NCBI RefSeq assembly: GCF_023856365.1
Contig: NC_064540.1
Coordinates: 7,416,501-7,480,500 of the forward strand
Direction of reading: 5' to 3'
DNA: 64,000 bases
Origin: Brienomyrus brachyistius
Lineage: Eukaryota; Chordata; Actinopteri; Osteoglossiformes; Mormyridae
In this document: piece by piece, positions 43,930 through 55,178 of the stretch
Layout of the letters: every line of letters starts with the position of its first letter
Numbering within the stretch: the first letter of the stretch is position 1
Notes under the pieces: model-generated
The model's input: only the letters and a program-made list of their open reading frames with translations
The model's database searches: none
Told to the model about the DNA's origin: nothing
Made by a program: the position numbers and the translations under genes

Positions 43930-44398
43930 TTTACAACACCACCACTTCTCTTTGTGTTTATTGCGTTTAAATACACCTTTCGGAGCAGCTACTTTCGGCA
44001 AAATAATCAGGTTAAGGCAAAGATCTGCACCACAGAAACACACTTGAACTCATGGTGGACATTTCATGTCTGTTTGGTTGTGAGTGGTATGGAGGGCAGA
44101 CAGAACCAGCCAGAAGGGTCAGACTTGGGGGTGGGCACTATCCCATGACCAGATATTTATAGTCAGCTGATACTAAAAGTAGCTCTCTATGGAGAAACTG
44201 ATAGCTCCCCCCCACACACACACCCTCAGGGGCCATGAAGACAAAGTAAAACAAAACTACTGAATTTGTAAGACAAAACCAAACATCAGTGAAATCCCAA
44301 TAAAACGTGACATTATCAATGGGAACGAACTGGAGTGTTTTCCTATGACATCCGGAACACTGTCCGATACGCTGGGTTTCATTTTAAGCAGTTTGCAG

Positions 44399-44764
44399 TG
44401 AATTCAATTATCCATCCATCCATTTTCCAAACCGCTTACCCTACTGGCTCGCGGGAGGTCCGGAGCCTATCCCGGAAGTAATGGGCACAAGGCAGGGAAC
44501 AACCCAGGATGGGGGGCCAGCCCATCACAGGGCACACTCACACACCAGTCACTCACACATGCACACCTCCGGGCAATTTAGCAATTCCAATTAGCCTGAG
44601 CATGTTCTTGGACTGTGGGGGGAAACCGGAGTACCCGGAGGAAACCCCATGACGACATGCGGAGAACATGCAAACTCCACACACATGTGACCCAGGCGGA
44701 GACTCGAACCCGGGCCGCAGAGGTGTGAGGCAACAGTGCTAACCACTGCACTGAATTCAATTAT
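44399..44764 (-). mobile_element. Full-length DANA-like SINE, recent, with 13-bp TSD
   Basis: TGAATTCAATTAT is perfect at 44399-44411 and 44752-44764. In reverse the body runs from the tail (CCATCCATCCATTTTCCAAA) through GGACTGTGGGGGGAAACC to the tRNA head (AACCCGGGCCGCAGAGGTG and GTGCTAACCACTGCA). It is the best preserved copy in the window and can serve as a family reference. Confidence 0.85.
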
Positions 44765-45196
44765 AAATATGTATAAAATATCCGTCATTAGAATATACTG
44801 CAATACAACTGCACATGGTTATTAATGTCATGTTGCCGCGTCGATACTGACTATGTGTTATTTGATCCTCTCTGTCTGGCCGCTATTTTAAAAGCCATCA
44901 TGTGATCAGCCTGGAGTAATTGCCTGCTTACCGCATTCTGCAGTGGCACCCATCCCTATAGTTTAATGCATTTATTTTGCGTGAGCTGCATTACATGAGG
45001 TGGAGGACAGCAGCTAGGATGCTTACTTATAAGGAACGTGTGGAGAAGCCGTGTCGTCACGCCGATTGGGATTGAATAAAGGATCCGACTGTTGTGGTTT
45101 CTTCCCGGTCCGAAACGGGGGAGCGGGGGGTCGCTGCTGAGGCAGACCATTCGAACTTGGTAATCACTTTGCTTGGGAGCTGGGAAGAAGCTGGAC

Positions 45197-48100
45197 ATGG
45201 ATTTCGCCCTGTCAGAAAATGAGGAAGAGGAGGACGAGGAGGACGTGGACCTTCAGTACATGATCGAACAGAGTCTGCTGGAGTGCGGACAACCTGGCGA
45301 TTTTGAGGAATGCGCACCTGTGGAGGAGCGCAGGTATGCCCAATAACACAGCATTCCCCCACTGGGACAGCTGTGCTGGTAAGCAGTACTATCTCATTAC
45401 ACAGGGTCCCCGAAACCAGCCCAGAAAACAAGAAGGTTTTTGCAGCAATCAAATCAGGTGAGTGGCTCTACAGTTTTTTTTTTGCTGCCTGAAGATATTA
45501 ATTAAAAATACCCAGCTCACTGTTCTGTGTAATATAGGGCATGGTAGTTATGAAAGTGAACAGCTGGGATCCAGAAGAAAGGCCGGATGTAGCAGTTTCA
45601 GAGATGCTACCAGCTATTTTACTAAAGCACATTGATACAGATGGATATTTATATTTTAGTCAGCAGATGTTCTATCCAAAATAGCTTGCAATTGATAAAG
45701 CAAACTGAGCCAGTTAATTGGGGTGAAGCTACTCTTCCAACCCGGGGACTGGAACCAATAACCTTCTGGTCATGGTCACAGAGTCCTAACACACCAAGCT
45801 GAACACTACCCCAGAATATTTCACTGAGGCCATCTAGGTTCAGCACTGATGTTCTGGTCACACGGTCACTGCCCTTTGCACCGTGCTACAATTTGTTTCA
45901 GTCTCTATCTATCTACCCCCTTTACTTTTGTGTTTTTTCCCGGGTTCCCTGTCACCAAGGTGATGAGACGGTCCTGCAGAAGCTTTCCTCCTGCCGGCAC
46001 GTTTTCTCGGAGGCAGACGGTGATGGATGGATCCCTTTGCATGCAGCTGCTATGCAGAGCAACAAAACCATTCTGGAGATCACTTTTGCAGGTCTGTACT
46101 CACCCAGTGGCCATGCAGGGAGCGTTCTACACACCTGTGGGCCTGGCTGTTGCTGCGAGGTGACATGGATAGCTGATTCAATACACTTTATCCATGATCA
46201 GTAGGTCACTAGTTCAAATCTCCGGGGATGGCAGAGTCATTTCAGAGGTGGGTCCTCTCCCCCCCAATTGCTTCAGAGAGCAGACGAGTCTGTTTTCTCA
46301 AAATAAGTATATGTATGTTGCTTTGGATAAATGCATCTGCAAAATTTAATTAAATGCAAATTTCATCCATTTGTATAGGAATTTATTATTCCTCATTGAT
46401 TCCCATGGGGAAATTCTCTTTTTGCCTACCCCATCTTGATCTCCATGAGAGCAAGCTTGGCAGCTAAGGACAATCACCCATAGCAGCACCCAAGAAGTTG
46501 GGGGTTACAAGCCTTGCTCAAGGACCCACAGGCGGGCCAAGGCCAGGCTTGAACCGACGACCTTCTGATCATGGCCACAGAGACTTAGCCTATAGCCCTT
46601 AAGAATTTGGCTTGTGGGTACACCAGCTGCCACTTCTGAACTTGGCTGTTACTTGTGCCTGGGGGCCTGCATCATGAAGCCGGATTTCTTGCTTTGCTGC
46701 CTAACTAGTCAGATTTAAGGTACCCCAGTTTAAATGGACTTCATTCAGTTACATTTACACTAATGTAACTACAGCCTACCTTAAATCTGACAAGTCATTC
46801 AGCTTCATGATACAGCTGGTCTCACATGCTGTTTATAAGGGGTAGGCAATCTTATCCAGAAAGGTCCAATGTATGTGCAGGTTTTCACTGCAATGCCCTA
46901 ATTAAATTACTGCTTAGAGGACTGATTGGCTGGAGGGTCCTCACACCTGAACTAAAGGAGGAGGAGGTAAGGAGCACACACTCATGCGGCACATCGCCAC
47001 ACAACACACCACCTCAGAGATGAGTGCAATCATGTGGCAAATGATACCTCAGTACCACACTAGTTTGAATAGAATGGAACAGTGTGAAGGTTCCAAATTT
47101 TCCATGAAAGTTGAACATCCTGCTTGCAGGGCTAGATGTAGGTTAACATCATGTCCAGGACAAACCAAGAGCAGGTTAAGGGCCTTGTTCAAGGGCCCAA
47201 TGGAGTAGGATCACTCCTGGCATTCACAGGATTGGAACCAACAACCTTCCGATTTCCAGCACAGATCCCTAGCCACAGAGCCACCACTCCACCTGCGCTA
47301 TCCTAAAGATTATCCCAAGATCCTGCATACAGACCACCTCCTTGAGGATAAGATTGTCTACTGTTATATATCATGGTGACATCTTGTGATTCAGCCTGAC
47401 ATGCAGTGACATTGCTTCGCCAGCCTCTCCTCAGGGGTCGGGGCATTCCCGTACAATCCAGGGGAAGACACCCCTCTTCTTGGCCGTGGAGAAAGGCCTA
47501 CGGGCCAATGCCACGTTCCTGCTGCAGAATGGCTCGAACCCAGACTCACGGGACGAGGAAGAGGACTCGCCTCTAGTCGCAGGTCAAATACAGAACATAA
47601 GAAATCTATAAATGAGAGGAGGCCATTCGGCCCATCAAGCTCGTTTGGAGAGAACTTAACTAATAGTTCAGAGATGTTAAAATCTTATCTAGCTCTGATT
47701 TAAAGGAACCCAGGGTTTTAGCTTGTGCTACACTAGCAGGAAGACTATTCCATACTCCAACTACATGCTGTGTAAAGAAGTGCTTCCTCAAATTTTAAAA
47801 TGTTCTCCCGCTAACTTCCATTTATGGCCACGAGTTCTAGTATTTAAACTAATATTGAAATAGCCATTTGGCTGAACAGCATCCAGACCTGTTAGAATCT
47901 TATACACCTGGATCATGTCCCCCCTTAGTCTCCTTTGCTCGAGGCTAAACAGATTCAGCTCAGCTAACTTCTCCTCATAAGACATTCCTCTAAGTCCAGG
48001 AATCATTCTTGTAGCTCCATGTTGCACCCTTTCAAGACTTTTGCATTTGGACAGTTACAGATGCTACAGATGTTCACGCTGATGTTGGTCTTTCTGCACC

Positions 48101-50298
48101 GCAGCTATTAAGAACAATCAGTACGACATGGCTTCGCTCCTGATCCGCTTCAATGCCAATGTGAACCAGGAGGGGGCGCACCGCAGGAAGCCGCTCCATG
48201 AGGCTGCCCGCCTTGGAGCCACCAACTTTGTGGATCTGCTGCTGCAGTCCGGTGCTGACCCTGACCCACGCAGCGAATATGGACTCACGCCGCTCGCTTT
48301 GGCAGCCCAGTATGGACACTATGAGATTGTTCAGACCCTTGTTCAGAAAGGTACTAGTGGATTTTTCCCCTGATGTCCTGCCTTTGATTTAATTGTCCCA
48401 GTTTAGTTAGGTCAATTAATTCAGTCATATTGATGCATCAACTAATATTTCCAGAACGACTTATCCAATGGTGGCTCAGTAAGCCTGGAGTCTATCACAG
48501 GAAGCACAGGGCAGATGCGTAATATAATTAAACAATAATATGGGTTGGAGACAGCAGGCAAGTGCAGCGATTTGGGAATTATGATTCCAATGTGGAACGT
48601 TTGTGTATCTGGAACATTCTGCACTCACTAAACTGCAGCCTCTCCCAGGTGCCGATGTGGACTCCCAGGCCATGGACTCAGCCACCATCCTGTTTGAAGC
48701 CGCCGCCTCTGGGAATCCCGACATCATCTCCCTGCTGCTCGAGTACGGCGCCGATGCTAATGTCCCCAAACACACAGGTCACCTGCCGATCCACCGAGTG
48801 GCGCACCGTGGGCACCTCCTGTGAGTGGCACTGCTTCCACGCAAAACTGGCATTCCATTCTGGATGGTTTTTTTTCTCTGGCTCCTTCATCCATTTATAA
48901 AGTTTGATACTGTTGACAAAGCAGATGAAGTTGAATGAAGTAACGTTACCTGCTTTGCTAGTGTGTGGTTCAGTGAGGTAAGGCCACTGCTTCTGATGGG
49001 AAGGTATAAATCCCGTGCTGCAGGGGCACTGGATCAGTGGCTGACGCTGACCTCTGACCCCCAAAGCTTACCTTTAATATATATACTGTAAATACACACA
49101 TGCGCACGTGCGCACACACTATACAGACATTAGTATTTCGTATTGGGACACACCTCTTAATCATTGAATTCAGAAGTTTCATTTAGACAGACCCATTGCC
49201 ACAGGCGTATAAAATCAAACACCTATTCATTTAGTCCGGCTTACAAACATTTGTAAAAAAATGAGCTATGAGGTCAAGAGGAGACCACCTTTGCAATAAG
49301 TCAGTTTGTGAAATTTCCTCCCTGATAGATATTCCAAAGTCAACTGTAAATGGTATTGTTGCAAATTGGACATGTTTAGGAACAAGAGATACTCAACTAG
49401 ACCATGACCAGTAACAGAGCAGGGTCACCGTGTGCTGGGGCACGTACTGCGTAAAACTCACCATTGCAGAATTCCAAACTCCCTCTGTCAATAACCCCAG
49501 CACAAAATCTGTGCACTGGGAGCTTCATGGATGGGGTATCCATGGTCAAGCAGCTGCATACAAGTCTCACATCACCAAGTGCGATGCCAAGTGCTAGATA
49601 GGATGGTGTAAAGCACACCACCACTGGACTCAGGAGCAGTGGAAACATGTTCTGTGGAGTGATGAATCATGCTTTGCGGTCTGACCAGTCTGATGAGTCT
49701 GTGTTTGGCGGATGCCAGGAGAACGTTACCTGCCTGACTACATTGTGCCAACTGTAAAGTTTGGTGGAGGAGGGATAATTGTATGGGTTTTTTTTTCAGG
49801 GGTTGGGCTAGGCCCCTTAGTTTCAGTGAAGGGAATTCTTATTGCGTCAGCATGCCAAGACATTTCGGACAATTCTATTATTTCAATTTTGCGGGACCAG
49901 TTTGGGGAAGACCCGCTTCTGATCCAACAGGACTGTGCCCCAGAGCACAAGGCAAGGCCCTTAAAGACATGGTTAGGTTAGATTAGTGTGGAAGAATTTG
50001 ACTGGCCCATACAGAGCCCTGACCTGAATCCCATCAAACACGTTTGGGATGAACTATAATGGATATTGCAAGCCAGGCCTTCACATCCAACATCAGTGCC
50101 TGACCTCACAAATGCTCTTCTGGGTGAATGAGCAAAAATTCCCACAGACACTCAAATCTTGTGTAAGCCTTCCCAGAAGAGTGGGGGCTGTTATAACTGC
50201 AAAGAGGAGGACCAGCTCTGTATTGATGCCTGTGTATTCAGAATGGGATGTCATAAATGTTCCTGTAGATTTAATGGCCGGGCAACAATTTTGTCTAT

Positions 50299-50335
<37 letters not shown>

Positions 50336-52810
50336 GTTTGTGTGTTAAAAAAGGAGAGCAAGATTGGATGTGGATAAACTCATTCCAGTGTACAAATGGC
50401 AAATAAAACTTCATTCCATATGAAGTCCATTTTTAGCTGATTCTACTACTTAGTATTACCATTCACTAGTTGACCTACAGTACGATATTTGCTGAAGGGC
50501 TTCTGATCTGAACTAGCCCCCTTGGGTCACATGTCTTTAAATCCTCCAATCTCTGTTCACTAGCCTCTGGCTAGGCTTCCCTTGCCTTGGCCTATAGACC
50601 ATCACTCTCTCTCTCCCAAATACACCAGGGCCCTGGACCGTCTGATCCCTGTTACCTCACGAGAGGCGGTGAAGGAAAGCGGGATGAGTCCGCTGCACTC
50701 GGCGGCGGCTGGCGGGCACCCGCAGTGCCTGGAGATGCTGCTCAAAGCGGGCTATGATGTCAACTTCATGCTGCACCCACGTGTGCGGCGTAACTATGAC
50801 GATGAGCGGCGCTCAGCCCTCTTCTTTGCTGTCTCCAACGACGACCTGCGCTCCACACGGCTGCTCCTGGAGGCTGGTGCCATGCCCAACCAGGACCCTG
50901 TCAAGTGCCTGCAGGTGGCGTTGCGGCTTGGCAACTACGAGCTCATCAACCTCCTGCTGCGTTATGGCGCCAACGTCAATTACTACTCACGCATCAACGC
51001 CATGCACTTTCCCTCCGCCCTGCAATACGCCCTCAAGGACGAGGTCATGCTCCGCATGCTGCTCAACTATGGCTACGATGCCCAGCGCTGCTTCGACTGC
51101 CCCTATGGCCAGGGCTCTCACGTGCCCCATGATTACGAGGGTTGGACCCCCTCGGTCATTAAGGACACTATGGTAGGGCAGAAGTCCCCATATGTTCATT
51201 TTCCTGGGCAACTCAGCCTTGCTCATTAAGAAGCCTTAAGAACTCTTGCTGGCTACAGGCCATAATTCAGAATCTGGTGTAGATGGTAAGATCGATCTTT
51301 GATATGTAAATGCATTTGCTGGGTTAAAATGTCCCCAGTGACACACTGATCAAAGTGATGTGCGTATGGCAGAGGGCATTTGAGTTTATTAGTTGTCTTT
51401 GGGGAGGTGGTCCTTCTGGGTGATGGCAGGGTTCCTCTCCCTTTCATCCCTCTACCAAAACACCTACTGTTGACCGGAGGCCTACGATCTGTAGAGCAAG
51501 AAAAAGCAGGTAGCGCTAGCTCACACATGAGAGAAGGTATGTAGTTCGTGCTCACCCCTTCTGAGCAGGTCTGGGTACAGTGCAGCGAGGGAACGTGAGA
51601 TTAGTTGGTCATTCCAAATGAGTTGAAAATGTTGAGAAAAACCTCCTAGAGAGCCCTGACAAAGGGTCTGTGTGTCATCATTGCTTTCTCCACAGTTCTG
51701 TGAAGTCATTACAGTCTTCTGGCTGAGGGACATCTCCGGCCTCGTGGTGCGTATCCTCTTGGACTATGTCGACCATGTCCAGTTCTGCTCTAAGCTGAAA
51801 GTTGCCCTCATGGAACAGAAGCAATGGCCGGACATATGCAGGATTCAAGGTGAGCTGGAGAGCTGCTGGACATAGATAGACAGACCCTTCTTGTACACAG
51901 GCTCCATGTTATTTTTCCACTTAAGTCTGTTGTCTAAGTGCAGCCCAAGATACATATAGGGGACAATGGGGATAATGGAGGCTTGACCTTCACCACGATC
52001 ACCTTCATCTTAATAAGGATGAAGATGAACCCAGGCTGCAAAAACAGGAATCTTGCATGACAGTACTACACTATCTACACCTCAGGATGCTCAAAGAACT
52101 CCAGAAGGTTGTAGACTATCAGACTACTAAACTTGGGAAAAACACTAAAATCCCGCAAAGGGTGTCTGCAGTTATATTTTTCATACAAGGTACTTTATTT
52201 ATTTGCACAAGTGTGAGATTTTGGCTCAAATAGCACGGTTAGTCAGCATCCGGCACCCCTAGAGGGCATCGTTCAAGTGAAAAAGAATTGTATGATTATT
52301 CTGTTGGGCACAAGATACAAACCCATGACCTTCCAAACAAGGTCACACTTCTATAACCTACTGAACTACACCATAATCATACTAGAACAGTATTTTTCAC
52401 CCCGATCCTTGAGGACCCCCAGACAGTCCACGTCTTTGCTCCCTCCCAGCTCCATATCAGGCAGGGAGGGGTAAATAATGTGGACCGGCTAGGGGCTCAC
52501 CAAGGACAGGTTTGAGAAACACGGTCTCAGAACACTTGCTACCACAGCAGCATGATGACACATGAAGTCAACAGACAGCATGGAGTGTCTCGAAGCTGCC
52601 ATGCTGAAGCATAGAGTGTCTCGCCTTGCAGAAAACACACGCTGTCTCAAGCACCTGTGCCGTCTGAAGATCCGGGACTGTCTGGGAAAGCTGCGGCTGA
52701 GGGCTCCCATTTTCATGAACTTCCTGCCTTTGCCCAAGAGCCTCAAGGACTATATCCAGTACCGGGAGTATGACCTGTATGGCCTGGGGACTCTGAAGGA
52801 TCCAAGGTGA
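45197..52810 (+). CDS. asb14: Ankyrin repeat and SOCS box protein 14 (complete)
   Basis: Nine exons: 45197-45333, 45405-45457, 45960-46091, 47424-47582, 48105-48350, 48649-48820, 50629-51172, 51696-51849 and 52632-52810; phases agree throughout and give 591 residues, close to the vertebrate ASB14 length. ASB proteins are substrate receptors of Cullin5-ElonginB/C ubiquitin ligases. Seen in order: an acidic start with a ubiquitin-interacting motif ([12 protein letters not shown], about 18-29); ankyrin repeats from about 80 to 470 (for example [63 protein letters not shown]); and a C-terminal SOCS box with BC box ([14 protein letters not shown]) and Cul5-type [11 protein letters not shown]. The exon 4 acceptor is the CAG at 47421-47423, the only one that keeps frame. 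Substrate unknown. Introns hold SINEs, a LINE piece and a Tc1-like element. Confidence 0.94.
45655..45815 (-). repeat. tRNA-derived SINE in asb14 intron 2, reverse
   Basis: Tail complement TTTAGTCAGCAGATGTTCTA and head complement GGAACCAATAACCTTCTGGTC with CACACCAAGCTGAACACTAC. Moderately decayed. Confidence 0.5.
46155..46600. repeat. Two SINEs back to back in asb14 intron 3
   Basis: 46155-46360 is a forward copy with GATCAGTAGGTCACTAGTTC and the tail TTGCTTTGGATAAATGCATC. 46378-46600 is a reverse copy with ATTCCCATGGGGAAATTCTC, TTACAAGCCTTGCTCAAGGA and head complement GAACCGACGACCTTCTGATC. Another reverse head fragment lies at about 47160-47292. Confidence 0.6.
47591..48045 (-). mobile_element. 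CR1/Rex-like LINE 3' end in asb14 intron 4, antisense
   Basis: Read in reverse it encodes the C-terminal reverse-transcriptase segment with [39 protein letters not shown] and [16 protein letters not shown], followed by the untranslated tail ending near ATGAGAGGAGGCCATTCGGC. Same family as 53165-54180. It is truncated at the 5' side, as usual for LINE insertions, and starts only about 10 bp after the exon 4 donor. Confidence 0.8.
48958..49080 (+). repeat. SINE head fragment in asb14 intron 6
   Basis: GTGTGTGGTTCAGTGAGGTA with the decayed B-box region GGTATAAATCCCGTGCTGC. It stops before the Tc1-like element that follows. Confidence 0.45.
49125..50310 (+). mobile_element. Tc1-like transposon in asb14 intron 6, defective
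   Basis: Left end includes GTATTTCGTATTGGGACACA, a common Tc1 terminal motif in fish; the right end reads CAACAATTTTGTCTATATTG before a TG microsatellite (about 50309-50330). Between them are plus-strand transposase remnants: [20 protein letters not shown] near 49610-49665, [14 protein letters not shown] at about 49762, [20 protein letters not shown] at about 49880 and a decayed third acidic region ([13 protein letters not shown] near 50020). Several stops and small deletions make it inactive. It is in the same direction as asb14. Confidence 0.8.
52389..52520. repeat. Foldback-type MITE fragment in asb14 intron 8
   Basis: GGACCCCCAGACAGTCCACG, TTTGCTCCCTCCCAGCTCC, then GGGGCTCACCAAGGACAGG and TTGAGAAACACGG. 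Matches the element at 9955-10100. It ends about 110 bp before the last exon. Confidence 0.5.
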
Positions 52811-53164
52811 TGAGGGAGCTTGCCTGATTGCCCAATCTGACTCCCCTGCATGTCCATGGGAAGGTGGGCTACACCCACTACCTTCACTGCTGCCAATATC
52901 AAACATAGCTGAAGGTCGCTGAGGACACACCTATCAAGGCTCATCTCTTCAAAGCCTCCCAAACGCTTTATGTTAGCATTGGAAATGAGATTTGCAGTCT
53001 TGTAACAGTTAGAGAATATTTTTCACTTTAACGTAGGTGTAGCCATGGGATGTTGCTATTCCTTCAAGGCAAAATCCTAAGCTGCCATTTTTGTTATTAC
53101 TGATTTGCTTTATTTAGAAAAGACAACTAACATATTCACTTTAACATAATACATTAGGTGCAGG

Positions 53165-54180
53165 TGATTTCATAAAGAAAAATAGCATTGGAGGCTAAGG
53201 ATGACAATAAAAGTTTCTTCCAATATTTTAACTCCAAAAGAGCTCTAAAAGCTGAAATCACTCATTTGCAGGATAGTAAGGATCTTATAATTGAATTTAT
53301 AATTTAAATTTGCAGACAACACCAGGGTGGATGGTGTAGCAGATACTGATCTAGCAGCGGAGAGGCTACAATGGGATCTGTATTTAATTAGCGACTGGGC
53401 TGATACCTGGCAGATGAAATATAACATAGATAAATGTAAGATAATCCTTGCAGGAAGCAGAAATATCAAGTACAGATATTTTATGGGTTCCACTGAAATA
53501 AAGGTAGCTGATTACGAGAAAGATCTCGGTGTGTATGTTGATGCTTCCAAGTCCCACTCTTGCCAGTGTGGGGAAGCAATAAAAAAGGCCAATAGAATGT
53601 TGGGTTACATCTCTAGGTGTGTAGAGTTTAAGTCAAGGGAAGTGATGCTACGATTATATAATTCTTTGGTAAGACCCCACCAATAATATTGTGTGCAGGT
53701 TTGGTCACCATACCGTATAAAGGACATTGCTGCCTTGGAAAATGTGCAACTTAGGGCTACGAGAATAATTCCTGGTCTTAGAGGAATGTCTTATGATGAG
53801 AGGTTAGCTGAGCTGCATCTGTTTAGCCTCGAGCAAAGGAGACTAAGGGGGCACATGATCCGCATATATAAGATTCTAACAGGTCAGGATGCTGTTCAGC
53901 CAAATGGCTATTTCAATATTAGTTTAAGTACTAGAACTCGTGGCCATAAGTGGAAATTAGCGAGAGAACATTTTAAAACGAATTTGAGGAAGCACTTCTT
54001 TACACAGCATGTTGTTGGAGTATGGAATAGTCTTCCTGCTAGTGTAGTGCAAGCTGAAACCCTGGGTTCCTTTAAATCAGAGCTAGATAAGATTTTAACA
54101 TCTCTGAGCTATTAGGTAAGTTCTCCCCAAACGAGCTTGATGGGCTGAATGGCCTCCTCTCGTTTGTAAATTTCTTATGT
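53165..54180 (+). mobile_element. CR1/Rex-like LINE, internally deleted
   Basis: A linker-like stretch (NKSFFQYFNSKRALKAEITH at about 53205-53264) is followed after a short gap by the reverse-transcriptase core at FADNT (about 53312), where the family has the catalytic FADDT or YADD. It continues through NIDKCKIILAG, DLGVYVDASKSHSC and LYNSLVRPHQ, a stop at 53684-53686, then in another frame [33 protein letters not shown] and [20 protein letters not shown] to 54115. The tail ends near GGCCTCCTCTCGTTTGTAAA. Most of the RT domain is deleted and one catalytic Asp is changed, so it is inactive. Confidence 0.82.
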
Positions 54181-54811
54181 AGAAGTTGTGTACTTATTCA
54201 AATTAATAAATAATTACAATTCCAGGGAAATCCCGCGTCCTTGTTGTTCTGTTTCATTACCTGTTATCCATGGAAGATAACCACAGACCCTTTTAAGAGT
54301 ATAAACAAGACAATTCTTTGTAATACTGTGCTTAGTTCTATCAGCAGCATCACATATAAGGTGATATATCTTTGTCTAAATGATGGTATGAACCCATGTA
54401 GATAAGATAGAAATGTAACTGGTAGGTACTTGTTTTTTAATTAAAAATGAAAGTAACTATTATATGTCCAACTATTAAAAATATATATATTAAACACATT
54501 AGATGTTATTGGAGGAATACTGCTTTGGTACAAAATTCAACTATCGTTGCTAAATAATTTTCAAATGTGAATAATCCAGAGTTCCTAATTATCATCATTA
54601 GGTGCCCTCAAGTTGGTGTTGATTCCTGGTGACCATATAGATGGGGTTCCTCCAGAACAGTCCGTCTTCTGTCTTCTCTCTTGATGTTTAGGCACCAAAG
54701 TTCAAAACCATTGATCACCTGTTTCTTCTTTATCCAGCTGTCATCCACTTTCACTTCTTTGACTCATTTTTCCAAATCTGACTTCTAATGTCTTTTTTGA
54801 AAGTAGTGAAT

Positions 54812-55178
54812 ATATTCTGCAGTGGGGGCAGTATGATGGTGCAGTGATTAGCACTGTTGCCTCACACCTCTAGGATCCGGGTTCGAGTCTCCACCTGGGT
54901 CACATGTGTGTGGAGTTTGCATGTTCTCCTCGTGTCGTCATGGGGTTTCCTCTGGGTTCTCTAGTTTCCCCCCACAGTCCAAAAACATGCTGAGGCTAAT
55001 TTACTTGCTAAATTGCCTGTAGGAGTGCATGCGTGAGTGAATGGTGTGTGAGTGTGCCCTGCGATGGGCTGGTTCCCCATCCTGGGTTGTTCCTTGCCTC
55101 GTGCCCATAGCTTCCAGGATAGGACCCCCTGCGACCCAGTAGGATAAGCAGTTTCGAAAATGGATGGATGGATATTCT
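54812..55178 (+). mobile_element. Full-length DANA-like SINE, forward
   Basis: Head GTGCAGTGATTAGCACTGTT, B box GGGTTCGAGTC, middle TTTCCCCCCACAGTCCAAAA and tail GAAAATGGATGGATGGAT. ATATTCT flanks it at 54812-54818 and 55172-55178 as a short target duplication. Confidence 0.8.

Larger units (their letters stand above)
35546..45030. other. Intergenic between rps23 and asb14, transposon-rich
   Basis: No gene seen. It contains a hAT-like element with nested insertions (36324-38259), SINEs (38368, 39750, 39886, 40895, 44412), a broken Tc1-like transposon (about 40255-41755), a small MITE (43316-43542) and a solo LTR (43591-43929). 35895-36005 is a decayed reverse SINE. 38900-39700 and 41900-43300 show nothing I recognise. 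Confidence 0.55.

Noticed and set aside
49783..49986. Open frames around 49712-50377 as a possible host gene
   Set aside because: They are fragments of a Tc1-like transposase and its 3' flank within asb14 intron 6, broken by stops.
53327..54115. Two adjacent open frames (119 and 140 codons) as a possible domesticated gene
   Set aside because: They are the C-terminal part of a LINE reverse transcriptase split by a stop and frameshift, with a changed catalytic residue.
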